A stretch of 46,368 nucleotides of DNA from an uncultured Neomegalonema sp. Lineage in GTDB: Bacteria > Pseudomonadota > Alphaproteobacteria > Rhodobacterales > Rhodobacteraceae. The first letter of the stretch is position 1. The number at the start of each line of letters is the position of its first letter. The notes under the pieces are model-generated. The model did not search any database. It was not told the DNA's origin and was given only the letters and a program-made list of their open reading frames with translations. Both the position numbers and the translations under genes were made by a program. Location: contig CALFAK010000115.1 in NCBI GenBank assembly GCA_937948985.1, positions 1 through 46,368 of the forward strand. The letters are read 5' to 3'. Of the stretch, positions 26,588 to 35,368 are shown in pieces.

Positions 26588-27577
26588 ATGAGCGACAAAA
26601 CCAAGCCCGAATCTGCACTGAGCGTTGCCCGTCGCGTGCTGGCAATTGAGGCGGATGCGCTGCTTGCGCTGTCCGACTCGCTTGATGCGCGATTCGAGGC
26701 GGCGGTCGATATGCTCGCGGCTGTGAAGGGCAGAGTGATCGTGTCCGGCATGGGTAAAAGCGGCCATGTGGGACGAAAAATTGCAGCTACGCTCGCCTCA
26801 ACCGGAACGCCCGCACAATTTGTTCATCCCGCCGAAGCCAGCCACGGTGATCTCGGCATGGTCACGCGTGATGATGTGGCATTGGTGCTGAGCAATTCCG
26901 GTGAGACGCCTGAATTGTCGGATTTGATCGCCTATACCCGCCGCAACGGCATTCCGCTGATCGCTGTCGCATCGCGCCCGGAAAGCACGCTGATGCAAGC
27001 CGCTGATATCAGCCTGCCTCTGCCAAAGGCGCCTGAGGCATGTCCGATGGGGCTTGCCCCGACCACATCGACAACCGCCACGCTTGCCTTGGGGGATGCG
27101 CTTGCCGTCGCGCTTATGGAGCGGATGGATTTCCGCCCTGAAAACTACCGGATGCTGCATCCCGGCGGAACGCTTGGGTCACGTCTTCTCAAAGTCGCCC
27201 AAAAGATGCATCGCGGTGCGGAATTGCCGCTGACATCGCCGGACAGTTCGGTGGTGGACGCGATGCTGGAGATCAGCGGGAAATCCTTTGGCCTTGCGGG
27301 TGTCACCGACGCGCAAGGGTGCTTGGTTGGCGTGATTTCCGATGGCGACCTGCGCCGCAACATTGATCATTTGTTCGACCGGAAGGCGGGTGACATCATG
27401 TCCACCGCTCCGAAAACCATCAAGCAATCCGCTCTGCTGGAACAGGCGCTTGAAATTATGAACCGCAATGCGATCACCGCGCTTTTCGTGGTTGACGATG
27501 CTGCCGCAGAGGATACGCCCGCCGTTCCGGTCGGCCTGATCCACATTCACGATTGTCTTGGCGCGGGCTTGAAATGA
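26588..27577 (+). CDS. kdsD: D-arabinose 5-phosphate isomerase
   Basis: KdsD/KpsF converts ribulose 5-phosphate to arabinose 5-phosphate, the precursor of KDO in LPS. The 329 residues show an SIS domain (about 40-185) with SGMGKSGHVGRKIA, the LSNSGETPEL phosphosugar loop and the conserved HPAEASHGDLGM stretch. Two CBS domains follow, from about 210 to 325. The stop overlaps the lptC start (ATGA). Its place beside lptC, lptA and lptB fits a role in LPS supply. Confidence 0.93.
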   Translation: MSDKTKPESALSVARRVLAIEADALLALSDSLDARFEAAVDMLAAVKGRVIVSGMGKSGHVGRKIAATLASTGTPAQFVHPAEASHGDLGMVTRDDVALVLSNSGETPELSDLIAYTRRNGIPLIAVASRPESTLMQAADISLPLPKAPEACPMGLAPTTSTTATLALGDALAVALMERMDFRPENYRMLHPGGTLGSRLLKVAQKMHRGAELPLTSPDSSVVDAMLEISGKSFGLAGVTDAQGCLVGVISDGDLRRNIDHLFDRKAGDIMSTAPKTIKQSALLEQALEIMNRNAITALFVVDDAAAEDTPAVPVGLIHIHDCLGAGLK

Positions 27578-28209
27578 ACCGGCCGCAACCACTGCCTCAA
27601 GGCGAGGACGGGGCGCGCAAGGTTGTGCGTCCCCGCCGGACATTGTGGTTGGCCGCGCTGCTGGGGATCATCGCCTTTCTGCCGTTTTTGCTGGTCTTCA
27701 CGCAGACGGGCAAGAAATCGCCGGATGCGGTCGAACTGACAGAATCGGATCAAAAATCGGTGACGGATGGTTTGCGGATGATCCGGCCCAGTTTTTCGGG
27801 TCGTACCGAAAAAGGCGAACCGTATAGTGTGCGTGCCGAGTGGGCGCTGCCCAATGCCCCGAAACCGACACGTATTACGCTCAATGAGATCATGGCGAGT
27901 CTGAAAATGAAGGATGGCCGTGAGATTATAATGACCTCAAAGCGCGGCACGTTCTTCCCGAAAACCGAGAAATTACAGCTTAAATCAGGTGTCTTCGCCC
28001 GCACATCCGACGGTTACACGCTGGAAACCCCTGATGCTTTGGTTAATGTCGGTGACAACTCGTTGCGCGCTGATACAGAGATAAAGATTAACGGTCCCCG
28101 TGGCTCCATTCGCGCGGATATGCTAGAAGCGCTGGACGGGACGGATCGAATGGTTATCTTTACCGGAAATGTACGCGTTGTTTTTGTGCCAGAGTCACCG
28201 CCGCAATGA
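27574..28209 (+). CDS. lptC: LPS export protein LptC, inner-membrane anchored
   Basis: A 211-residue protein with a short basic cytoplasmic amino end, one transmembrane helix (about residues 26-44, LAALLGIIAFLPFLLVF) and a periplasmic beta-jellyroll domain. LptC bridges the LptBFG transporter and the LptA protein. The ATG at 27574 overlaps the kdsD stop; the in-frame ATG at 27553 lies inside kdsD and is unlikely. The sequence is divergent, as usual for this family, so the call rests on topology and on its position between kdsD and lptA. Confidence 0.85.
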   Translation: MNRPQPLPQGEDGARKVVRPRRTLWLAALLGIIAFLPFLLVFTQTGKKSPDAVELTESDQKSVTDGLRMIRPSFSGRTEKGEPYSVRAEWALPNAPKPTRITLNEIMASLKMKDGREIIMTSKRGTFFPKTEKLQLKSGVFARTSDGYTLETPDALVNVGDNSLRADTEIKINGPRGSIRADMLEALDGTDRMVIFTGNVRVVFVPESPPQ

Positions 28210-28234
28210 CTGAAATTGATTAAGGATGGCGTCT

Positions 28235-28789
28235 ATGTACCCTTCTGTCCGAAATGCTCTCTTTGCCTGTGTTGTGCCTTGCATGATGATCGGCGGGGTC
28301 GCGATGGCGCAGTCTTCCGGTGTTCCCGGCGGCTTCAAACATGACTCGACGCAGCCGATTGAGATTTCGGCGGACGCGCTTGAAGTGCGGCAGGAACAGC
28401 AGACAGCCGTTTTTACCGGCAGCGTTGATGCACGTCAGGGCGATGTGCGGATGCAAGCGGATCGTTTGATCGTGTCCTATGATCCCGATGCTAACGATGG
28501 CGGCGGCGAGCAAAGCGCCATTCGCAGCGTGCGTGCCGAAGGGTCGGTTTTCATCACGGGCACCGAACAAAGCGCTCAGGGCGACTGGGCAAATTATGAC
28601 GTGGCCTCCGGCGTCATTGTTATGGGTGACACCGTAACTCTGACGCAAGGCGTTGAGGGAACAGTGCTCGGTGGCGGGAAATTGCGCATCGACTTGAACG
28701 CCGGGAATGCCCGTATCGAATCCGGCGAGCTCAAGACAGACGGCACGCGTGAGCGTGTCGGCGCAATTTTCGTTCCTACGAAAAAATGA
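28235..28789 (+). CDS. lptA: Periplasmic LPS transport protein LptA
   Basis: A 184-residue protein with a Sec signal peptide (about 1-26, AMA|Q). The OstA/LptA core is visible: QPIEISADALEV, AVFTGSVDARQGDVRMQADRLIV and ISVRAEGSVF-like strands, ending in GTVLGGGKLRIDL. It forms the periplasmic bridge that carries LPS to the outer membrane. I chose the ATG at 28235, eight bases after AAGGA, over the ATG at 28226, which overlaps that site. Neighbours lptC and lptB support the assignment. Confidence 0.9.
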   Translation: MYPSVRNALFACVVPCMMIGGVAMAQSSGVPGGFKHDSTQPIEISADALEVRQEQQTAVFTGSVDARQGDVRMQADRLIVSYDPDANDGGGEQSAIRSVRAEGSVFITGTEQSAQGDWANYDVASGVIVMGDTVTLTQGVEGTVLGGGKLRIDLNAGNARIESGELKTDGTRERVGAIFVPTKK

Positions 28790-28858
28790 TTTGTTTCTCT
28801 GCCGCTTATCGTAATTCACGGCATTTAAACGCGCGCCGCGTTAGGATGGGGCCAGTCA

Positions 28859-29656
28859 ATGAAGTCTGACGCCGACGCAATCGCTGGTGATGGCCGGAAC
28901 CGGAAGAAACCGGATCTTCGCGTTGCCGGTGGATCATCCGGTCTCGTCGTCGACCGCATTGGCAAAAGCTATCGGCGCCGCCCTGTGGTTCGCAGTGTTT
29001 CACTGACACTGAACCGTGGCGAGGTCGTTGGCTTGCTGGGGCCAAACGGTGCGGGGAAGACGACATGTTTTTACATGATAACGGGACTAATCCCGGCAGA
29101 TTACGGCATTATTACGCTGGATGGCCAGGATGTGACCACGCTGCCTATGCACCGTCGCGCGCGTTTGGGTGTGGGGTATCTGCCTCAGGAAGCGTCGATC
29201 TTTCGTGGCCTCTCGGTCGAGCAAAACGTCAGTGCCGTGCTGGAACTGGTCGAACCGACCCGCGCCAAGCGTCAGCAAAAGCTGGACGCATTGCTTGCGG
29301 AATTTTCAATCACACATTTGCGGCGCACGCCCGCACTGGCGCTTTCGGGCGGGGAGCGGCGCAGGGTCGAAATCGCGCGTGCGCTTGCAACCGAGCCGGA
29401 CTTTATCCTGCTGGACGAACCTTTCGCCGGGGTGGACCCGATTGCGGTGGGCGATATTCGCGCACTGGTTTCGCATCTCAAGGATCGGGGAATCGGTGTT
29501 TTGATCACGGATCACAATGTACGCGAGACATTGAGTATCATCGACAGAGCGTATATCCTTCACGACGGTCAGGTTTTGAAACAGGGCACGCCGCAAGAGA
29601 TTATCGGCGATGCGGATGTTCGCAGGGTCTATCTGGGCGATGGCTTCCGCCTCTGA
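28859..29656 (+). CDS. lptB: LPS export ABC transporter ATPase LptB
   Basis: The 265-residue ATPase that powers LPS extraction with LptFG, neither of which is in the window. Walker A is GPNGAGKTT at 61-69, the signature is [15 protein letters not shown] near 160-174, and Walker B is [13 protein letters not shown]. The amino terminus has about 28 extra residues compared with E. coli LptB; no good internal start with a ribosome binding site was seen. It ends 41 bases before rpoN. Confidence 0.93.
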   Translation: MKSDADAIAGDGRNRKKPDLRVAGGSSGLVVDRIGKSYRRRPVVRSVSLTLNRGEVVGLLGPNGAGKTTCFYMITGLIPADYGIITLDGQDVTTLPMHRRARLGVGYLPQEASIFRGLSVEQNVSAVLELVEPTRAKRQQKLDALLAEFSITHLRRTPALALSGGERRRVEIARALATEPDFILLDEPFAGVDPIAVGDIRALVSHLKDRGIGVLITDHNVRETLSIIDRAYILHDGQVLKQGTPQEIIGDADVRRVYLGDGFRL

Positions 29657-29697
29657 CGGAAACCGCTGCGACCATGCAAAACGGGGGGGTCTGAGCC

Positions 29698-31245
29698 ATG
29701 TCGATGGGAGTAGGCCTACAGCTTCGCCAGTCACAATCGCTGGTCATGACGCCTCAATTGCAGCAAGCCATCAAGCTGTTGCAAATGTCCAATCTCGATC
29801 TCAGCGAGTATGTCGCGCAGGAAATCGAACGCAATCCGCTGCTCGAAGTCGCGCCGCCCGCGTCGGAAGACAAGCGCGATGGCAATCATGCCGAGTCCGC
29901 CGAAGCGCCCGCTGCGCCTGCTGACTTGTCCAGCCAGCTGCGCGAGGATAATCACAACCGCGCCGAGGATACTTTCGACACCGGGCTGGAAAACGTTTAC
30001 GCGGACCAATCCGTCGCCGAACGCCAGGCCGAGGGCGCTGCTGCCGCTGCGGAGGCTTCCGGTCCCGTAAGCGAAGAAGGCGCGGGCTGGACCGCTGTTG
30101 GCAAGGGCGGTTCCTCCAGCTTCGATTCTTCTGATTTTGACCTCGAATCGACACTGGCCGAAGAGAAAACGCTTCGCGACCACCTGCTCGGTCAACTGGG
30201 CATGACCTCCGCGCCGCATAGAATACGCGCCATCGCCTCCTACATGGTCGAGCTGATAGATGAGGCCGGATATCTCAAAGCCGACGAGGGCTTCGTTGCG
30301 GAGCGTCTGGGCGCGTCTGAGGTTGATATCGAGGCAGCGTTCAAACTGATCCACGGTTGTGACCCGGCCGGCGTCGGCGCGCGCAGTCTGGCCGAGTGTT
30401 TAAGACTGCAATTGATCGAGAAAAACCGTCTCGACCCGGCCATTGGCGCTTTGCTCGACAACCTTGAACTCCTCGCCACGGGCAAGCTGCAAAAGCTGAT
30501 GAAAATCTGTGGCGTCGGCCAAGAAGACATGCGCGAAATGATCGAAGAGGTCCGCGCCCTCGATCCCAAACCCGGCGCACGCTTTTACAGCGAAATCGCT
30601 CAAACGATGGTGCCGGATGTGTTTGTCCGCAAAAACTCGATGGGCGGCTGGGCGATTGAACTGAACACCGACACACTCCCGCGCGTGCTGGTCAATGAGC
30701 GCTACGCGGCGGAAGTCGGCAAGGGCGGCAAATCCGTCAAAGCTTATCTGAGCGAATGTATGCAAAGCGCCAACTGGCTCGCCAAGAGCCTCGACCAGCG
30801 CGCCCGCACCATCCTGCGCGTTTCCAGCGAGATTGTTCGCCAACAGGACGGTTTCTTTGAATACGGCATCAGCGAATTGCGCCCGCTCAACCTCAAAACC
30901 GTGGCTGACGCGATTGATATGCACGAATCGACCGTCAGTAGGGTGACATCCAACAAATATATCTCCACCACACGGGGTGTCTTTGAATTGAAATTCTTCT
31001 TCACCGCCGCCATCGGCGCGATTGATGGCGGGGATTCCTATTCGGCGGAGAGTGTGCGCTTCAAGATTAAAAAAATGATCGATGAAGAGCAGATTAATGC
31101 CGTCCTGTCTGATGATAAAATCGTGCAAATATTGCGTGCAGACGGGGTTGATATTGCACGCAGAACGGTGGCGAAGTATCGGGAATCTATGGATATTCCG
31201 TCCTCTGTACAGCGGCGTCGCCGTAAAGCAGAAAGCGTCCTCTAA
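29698..31245 (+). CDS. rpoN: RNA polymerase sigma-54 factor
   Basis: A 515-residue sigma-54. Region I is the Gln/Leu-rich amino end (LRQSQSLVMTPQLQQAIKLL and following), region II is acidic (about 55-130), and the core-binding domain follows. A helix-turn-helix is near 400-430, with DAIDMHESTVSRV, and the RpoN box ARRTVAKYRE is near residue 490. It directs transcription from -24/-12 promoters with enhancer-binding activators. It lies downstream of lptB and upstream of hpf, as in many proteobacteria. Confidence 0.95.
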   Translation: MSMGVGLQLRQSQSLVMTPQLQQAIKLLQMSNLDLSEYVAQEIERNPLLEVAPPASEDKRDGNHAESAEAPAAPADLSSQLREDNHNRAEDTFDTGLENVYADQSVAERQAEGAAAAAEASGPVSEEGAGWTAVGKGGSSSFDSSDFDLESTLAEEKTLRDHLLGQLGMTSAPHRIRAIASYMVELIDEAGYLKADEGFVAERLGASEVDIEAAFKLIHGCDPAGVGARSLAECLRLQLIEKNRLDPAIGALLDNLELLATGKLQKLMKICGVGQEDMREMIEEVRALDPKPGARFYSEIAQTMVPDVFVRKNSMGGWAIELNTDTLPRVLVNERYAAEVGKGGKSVKAYLSECMQSANWLAKSLDQRARTILRVSSEIVRQQDGFFEYGISELRPLNLKTVADAIDMHESTVSRVTSNKYISTTRGVFELKFFFTAAIGAIDGGDSYSAESVRFKIKKMIDEEQINAVLSDDKIVQILRADGVDIARRTVAKYRESMDIPSSVQRRRRKAESVL

Positions 31246-31268
31246 GCCTGTTCATTGACATTCCAAGA

Positions 31269-31298
31269 TTGACTTTATGGCGCGTCTCACGGTAGTGT
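31269..31298 (+). promoter_or_regulatory. Candidate promoter of hpf-ptsN
   Basis: TTGACT at 31269-31274 and TAGTGT at 31293-31298, with an 18-base spacer, about 48 bases before the hpf start. The -35 is good and the -10 weak. Separate control of hpf from rpoN would fit its stationary-phase role. Confidence 0.4.
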
Positions 31299-31346
31299 TA
31301 TTCGAGAAATGCTCTACGAAACAAACGGTTAAGGCGTTGTAACATA

Positions 31347-31931
31347 ATGAAAATTGACGTTACTGGCAAGCAAATCGACATTGGCGACGCGCTGCGGACT
31401 CACGTGTCTGACAGCCTGAATGCTTCAATGGACAAATACGCCGAGCGTCCGACCGAAGCGAGTGTGATTTTCTCCCGTGACCGTCATCAATTCAAGTGTG
31501 AGTGCCTCACCCACCTGAGTACAGGCATGAAGGCGCAGGCCTCCGGTAAAGCCGACGATATCTATGCCGCTTTTGATATGGCGAGCGAACGACTCGCCAA
31601 GCAGCTGCGCCGCTACAAGCGCCGCCTCAAGAATCACCACAACGAACGCACCACTCCTGTGACGCATTTTGAAGCGGCCTCTTTTGTGATCGAAGCTGAG
31701 GATGAGGGTGTCGAGGATGCTTCCGAGTCGCTACAACCTGTAATCATTGCCGAATCCAAGACCGCTATCCCAACGCTGAGTGTGGGCGAGGCCGTTTTGC
31801 AGATGGAAATCGGCGAAGAACCGATCTTGATGTTTCGGAATGAACGCAATAACGAAATCAGCGTTGTGTATCGTCGCCCCGATGGAAATGTCGGCTGGAT
31901 CGATCCTTCGCAGACTCAACAAGCTGGCTGA
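31347..31931 (+). CDS. hpf: Long-form ribosome hibernation promoting factor
   Basis: A 194-residue protein with the S30AE/YfiA fold (about 1-105) and the C-terminal dimerisation domain of long HPF (about 138-192, with EAVLQMEIGEEPILMFRNE and VVYRRPDGNVGWIDP). Long HPF pairs 70S ribosomes into 100S dimers in starvation. A basic, His/Asn-rich hinge links the two domains. It lies between rpoN and ptsN, a conserved arrangement. Confidence 0.93.
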   Translation: MKIDVTGKQIDIGDALRTHVSDSLNASMDKYAERPTEASVIFSRDRHQFKCECLTHLSTGMKAQASGKADDIYAAFDMASERLAKQLRRYKRRLKNHHNERTTPVTHFEAASFVIEAEDEGVEDASESLQPVIIAESKTAIPTLSVGEAVLQMEIGEEPILMFRNERNNEISVVYRRPDGNVGWIDPSQTQQAG

Positions 31932-31974
31932 AATTCTGGAGCCCTGCAGGCAACTGTCAGGACGGAACCAAAGA

Positions 31975-32436
31975 ATGTCCCTTGATACTTTAATCACGGC
32001 AAACGCTGTTGTGAACGGCCTCAAAGCCACGAGCAAAAAGCATCTTTTGCAAGAGCTGGCGTCCCACGCCGCATCTTTGTGCGAGTTGGACGAGCGGGCC
32101 GTTTTCGATGCCTTGCTTGAGCGCGAACGTCTCGGCGCGACCAGTGTTGGCGACGGCGTCGCCATCCCTCACGCCCGCTTGGCGAATATCGACTCAGTGT
32201 ACGGTATTTTTGCGCGGCTGACCCAGCCCATCGATTACGACGCCGCCGATGAAGAACCTGTCGATCTGGTCTTCCTGCTCCTCGCGCCGGAAAGTGCGAA
32301 TGCGGACCACCTCAAAGCGTTGGCGAAGATTTCGCGTCTGCTCAAACGCCCTGAAATGCGTTCAAATCTGCGCGGTGCGGATGGCGCAGAGGCAATTTAT
32401 TCAATGCTGACCGAAAGCCACATGCGCGCCGCCTGA
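31975..32436 (+). CDS. ptsN: Nitrogen-regulatory PTS EIIA component
   Basis: A 153-residue EIIA-Ntr protein. H66 in the VAIPHAR motif is the expected phosphorylation site. The start is the ATG at 31975 (MSLDTLI), since the longer frame from 31840 overlaps the end of hpf and does not match the family. It receives phosphate from the EI-Ntr/NPr chain and typically modulates potassium transport, nitrogen and stress responses. It closes the rpoN-hpf-ptsN cluster. Confidence 0.92.
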   Translation: MSLDTLITANAVVNGLKATSKKHLLQELASHAASLCELDERAVFDALLERERLGATSVGDGVAIPHARLANIDSVYGIFARLTQPIDYDAADEEPVDLVFLLLAPESANADHLKALAKISRLLKRPEMRSNLRGADGAEAIYSMLTESHMRAA

Positions 32437-32471
32437 TATCGGCTGCACGCGCGCTGGTAATGCGCGTATTA

Positions 32472-32501
32472 CGAGGCTGTCAGTGAACGCTGACAGCCTC
32501 G
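32472..32501. terminator. Hairpin between convergent ptsN and DUF1150 gene
   Basis: A perfect 12-bp stem, CGAGGCTGTCAG with its complement, closes a six-base loop. It contains the last codons and stop of the DUF1150 gene and lies 36 bases after ptsN. It could end transcription from both sides, although neither flank has a T run. Confidence 0.55.
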
Positions 32502-32719
32502 ATTTCGTTATGGCGGGCAACTGCAAAGGCCAGATCGCGGTTCTCAAACAACGCCAACCTGCGCCCGTCACCATCGTGCAGCGCATACAGCGTCTCTACA
32601 CCTTCAGGTGTCTTCACATCAGCTTCGAGTTCACTGACATTGATCATACGCACGAAACCGAAGCGATGCGCCGAAGGAACGCCCATTTTTTCCGGGCTTG
32701 GGATTTTGGTATCTGTCAT
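32480..32719 (-). CDS. DUF1150-family small protein
   Basis: A 79-residue protein of the DUF1150 family, common in alphaproteobacteria immediately after Hsp20 genes. The start is the ATG at 32719, with AAGGAG six bases upstream; a GTG at 32734 would begin inside that site. The C-terminal half (YALHDGDGRRLALFENRDLAFAVAR) is the conserved part. No function is known. It follows the Hsp20 stop by 11 bases and is surely cotranscribed, so a stress role is a reasonable guess only. Confidence 0.82.
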   Translation of the reverse strand: MTDTKIPSPEKMGVPSAHRFGFVRMINVSELEADVKTPEGVETLYALHDGDGRRLALFENRDLAFAVARHNEIEAVSVH

Positions 32720-32730
32720 TTCAGTCTCCT

Positions 32731-33150
32731 TCACCGTGTCGTGATTTTGATTTTGCGAACGACTTGTTCCGGCTCAATGCGTGTCAGATCAATATGCAGC
32801 AATCCGTTTTCCATTCTCGCCCCGCTGATATCAACACCCTCCGCAAGGATGAAACTGCGTTGAAACTGGCGCGTTGCAATGCCCCGGTGCAAAAATACCC
32901 GATCTTCGTTTGTATCTTGTTGCTGTCCGCGAATAATTAGCTGGCGATCTTCCACCGATACACTCAAATCACCTTCACTGAAGCCCGCAACCGCCAGCGT
33001 GATGCGATACGCATTCTCTGCATGTTCTTCAATATTATAGGGCGGATAGCCGTCATTACCGCTTTTCGCGGCACGATCGATCAGGCGTTCTACTTCCTCG
33101 AAACCCAGTAGAAACGGGTTATTCGCAAACGGATTACGTGTCATTTTCAT
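32731..33150 (-). CDS. Small heat-shock protein, Hsp20/IbpA family
   Basis: A 139-residue alpha-crystallin-domain chaperone that holds unfolded proteins. The amino end NPFANNPFLLGFEEVERLID is typical of class A alphaproteobacterial sHSPs. The crystallin domain (about 35-120) contains YRITLAVAGFSEGDLSV and the conserved A-x-x-x-x-G-L-L segment as ARMENGLLHIDL. The start is the ATG at 33150, with GGAG five bases upstream; sequence further upstream to 33246 is non-coding leader. A heat-shock-type promoter candidate lies at 33218-33247. Confidence 0.9.
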   Translation of the reverse strand: MKMTRNPFANNPFLLGFEEVERLIDRAAKSGNDGYPPYNIEEHAENAYRITLAVAGFSEGDLSVSVEDRQLIIRGQQQDTNEDRVFLHRGIATRQFQRSFILAEGVDISGARMENGLLHIDLTRIEPEQVVRKIKITTR

Positions 33151-33217
33151 CTCGACTCCGGAACATCCTGACGTCAGCAATGGACCCCGTGTCGCCTCAA
33201 AAGCACGACACACTAAG

Positions 33218-33247
33218 AATGTGGGCACGCGCAATACCGTGTTCAAG
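33218..33247 (-). promoter_or_regulatory. Candidate RpoH (sigma-32) promoter for hsp20-DUF1150
   Basis: On the minus strand, CTTGAA begins at 33247 and CCCACATT ends at 33218, with 18 bases between CTTG and CCCACAT. This is close to the alphaproteobacterial RpoH consensus (CTTG, 17-18 bases, CYTATNT). The predicted leader of about 60 bases contains a GTGTCG/CGACAC hairpin. Confidence 0.45.
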
Positions 33248-33337
33248 ATGGGGACATTAACCTATGCATGAAATTGCGCTTGTGGCGGCGGCTCATGGTG
33301 GCTAGCGTCACGCGGTGATTTTAACGGAGGGCGCGGC

Positions 33338-34249
33338 ATGTGTGGCATCGTAGGGCTGTTCTTAAAGAACAAGGCGCTGGAACCTGAGCTGGGAAAATTA
33401 ACCGCGCTCATGCTGCATGAGATGTGTGATCGCGGCCCGGATTCTGCGGGTTTTGCGATCTATGGCGGCGGTGATGAGCGCGCCAAGCTGGTGCTGTTGT
33501 CCAAAACGGGTGAGACGGATTGGAACGCCATCCGCGACGGCCTCGGCGCGTCATTGCTGGCCGATATCGAGATCGAGAAATTGCGCGATCATGCGATCCT
33601 GCGCACCTCTGCAGATGGCCGTAAAGTGCGCGCATGGATCATTGAAAACTGCGATGATGTGACGGTGCTGTCGCTGGGCACATCGATTGAAGTATTCAAG
33701 GGCGTGGGCGACCCCGACCAGATGGCGGTCGATTTCGGCCTCGCCGGGCGCAGTGGGACGCACGCGATTGCGCATACCCGCATGGCGACCGAAAGCGCGA
33801 TCACGACCGCTGGCTCGCACCCGTTTTCGACCGGATCGGATACCTGCTTGGTGCATAACGGCTCGCTGTCGAACCACAACAATCTGCGCGAAGTGCTGGC
33901 CGCACATGGGGAGCGGTTCCAGACCGAGAACGATTCCGAAGTCGCCGCCGCCTATCTTGCCCACCGGATGAGTGAGGGCGACACGTTGAACGAAGCGCTG
34001 GAATCTGCACTGCGTGATCTGGACGGATTTTACACCTTCGCCATTGGCACGAAGGACGGTTTCGCCGTGCTGCGGGACCCGATTGCGTGCAAGCCCGCTG
34101 TGATTGCCGAGACGGATGACTGGGTCGCAATGGCCTCCGAATTCCGGGCGATTGCACCGCTGCCCGGTGTGGAGAACGCGAAGATTTGGGAGCCGGAACC
34201 CGCCAGGATTTACTCATGGAGCCACGCATCACAGGAGCGCGCGGCATGA
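33338..34249 (+). CDS. mgsA: N-methylglutamate synthase subunit A-like (GlxB), class II glutamine amidotransferase
   Basis: A 303-residue Ntn-hydrolase amidotransferase. Cys2 of MCGIVGLF is the nucleophile after Met removal, and HTRMATES, HPF and HNGSLSNHNNLR are the glutaminase-domain landmarks. It corresponds to the amidotransferase part of glutamate synthase GltB made as a separate protein. In methylamine users it is MgsA of N-methylglutamate synthase; in rhizobia the same protein is called GlxB. GGAGG precedes the ATG. It is the first gene of a tightly coupled four-gene run, overlapping mgsB by four bases. Confidence 0.85.
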   Translation: MCGIVGLFLKNKALEPELGKLTALMLHEMCDRGPDSAGFAIYGGGDERAKLVLLSKTGETDWNAIRDGLGASLLADIEIEKLRDHAILRTSADGRKVRAWIIENCDDVTVLSLGTSIEVFKGVGDPDQMAVDFGLAGRSGTHAIAHTRMATESAITTAGSHPFSTGSDTCLVHNGSLSNHNNLREVLAAHGERFQTENDSEVAAAYLAHRMSEGDTLNEALESALRDLDGFYTFAIGTKDGFAVLRDPIACKPAVIAETDDWVAMASEFRAIAPLPGVENAKIWEPEPARIYSWSHASQERAA

Positions 34250-34935
34250 GCGCGGATACGCTGACGAAAAACTCCACACTCGATCTCGCAACCACGCCTC
34301 TGCGCAACGTTAACGAGGTTCTGCAATCCGCTGATGGCGGCAGTTTTGAGGTGATAAACACGGGCGGCGCACACGCGCTGGCCTGCGGCTTGGACAGCCC
34401 GGTTGAAGTCACGATCAAAGGTCACACAGGCTATTACTGCGCGGGCATGAACAAGAGCGCCAGCGTCACAGTCGAAGGCAATGCTTCGACGGGCGTGGCC
34501 GAAAACATGATGAGCGGCACGGTCCGCGTGAAAGGCAATGTCAGTCAGTCGGCGGGCGCAACCGCGCATGGCGGCTTGCTGGTGATCGAAGGCGACGCGT
34601 CGGCGCGCTGCGGCATCTCGCTCAAAGGCGCGGAGATCGTCGTTGGCGGTTCTGTCGGTCACATGAGCGCCTTTATGGCCCAAGCGGGCGCGCTGGTGGT
34701 CTGCGGTGATGCGGGTGAGGCGCTGGGCGACTCTATCTACGAAGCGCGGCTTTACGTGCGCGGCAAGGTGGCAAGCCTTGGCGCGGACTGCATCGAGAAA
34801 GAAATGCGCGACGAACACCGTATCCAACTCGCTGATCTGCTGTCCCGCGCGGGCATCGACGCCGATATCTCCGATTTCAAACGCTACGGCAGTGCGCGGC
34901 AGCTTTATAACTTCAAGATCGACAATGCGTACTGA
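34246..34935 (+). CDS. mgsB: N-methylglutamate synthase subunit B-like (GlxC), GXGXG domain
   Basis: A 229-residue protein made almost wholly of the GXGXG right-handed beta-helix found at the C terminus of glutamate synthase GltB (about 45-190, with repeated G-x-V-x-V-x-G strands such as GTVRVKGNVSQSAGATAHGG). The start is the ATG overlapping the mgsA stop. The short C-terminal tail (ISDFKRYGSARQLYNFK) matches GlxC/MgsB. It has no catalytic site of its own; it is a structural subunit that links the amidotransferase and synthase parts. It overlaps the next gene by 11 bases. Confidence 0.85.
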   Translation: MSADTLTKNSTLDLATTPLRNVNEVLQSADGGSFEVINTGGAHALACGLDSPVEVTIKGHTGYYCAGMNKSASVTVEGNASTGVAENMMSGTVRVKGNVSQSAGATAHGGLLVIEGDASARCGISLKGAEIVVGGSVGHMSAFMAQAGALVVCGDAGEALGDSIYEARLYVRGKVASLGADCIEKEMRDEHRIQLADLLSRAGIDADISDFKRYGSARQLYNFKIDNAY

Positions 34936-35368
34936 TAGCGCGGCTTATATTCACAAGCAGGTTTCGATACTTGCATTATTTTCCGGTGCGCTTGCGATGG
35001 TCGCGATGCTCGCATGGTTCGAGAGCAGTGGAGACCCGATTGCGCTGCTTGTTGCCGGGCTGACAGGTTTACTCATCGCGATTTTCCACGCGCTTACCAT
35101 CAAGGTGGATAAGATCAATCTGTCCTGGCATTTCGGCTTCAGGATGTTCGCCAAAAGCGTCCCGCTTGCCAATGTCGCCGATGTTGCCCCGGTGCGGAAC
35201 CGCTGGTGGTACGGCTGGGGCATCCGCTACACTTCACATGGCTGGCTTTATAATGTCAGCGGCCTCGGCGCTGTTGAGGTCACAAGGCGGGATGGTAAAA
35301 CCTTCCGTCTCGGAACCGATGAACCCGACGTTCTGACAAACGCCATCCGCGCGCGACTGGAGACATGA
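34925..35368 (+). CDS. Membrane protein with PH-like domain, inserted between mgsB and mgsC
   Basis: A 147-residue protein with two predicted transmembrane helices (about 13-33 and 41-62) and a soluble C-terminal domain (about 70-145) resembling bacterial PH-like domains: RMFAKSVPLANVADVAPVRN, then WWYGWGIRY, and a final strand-helix VTRRDGKTFRLGT. It starts 11 bases inside mgsB and its stop overlaps the mgsC start (ATGATG), so it is translated with the synthase subunits. I do not know such a gene as part of mgs or glx operons. Function unknown; anchoring the complex or an unrelated envelope role are both possible. Confidence 0.75.
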   Translation: MRTDSAAYIHKQVSILALFSGALAMVAMLAWFESSGDPIALLVAGLTGLLIAIFHALTIKVDKINLSWHFGFRMFAKSVPLANVADVAPVRNRWWYGWGIRYTSHGWLYNVSGLGAVEVTRRDGKTFRLGTDEPDVLTNAIRARLET

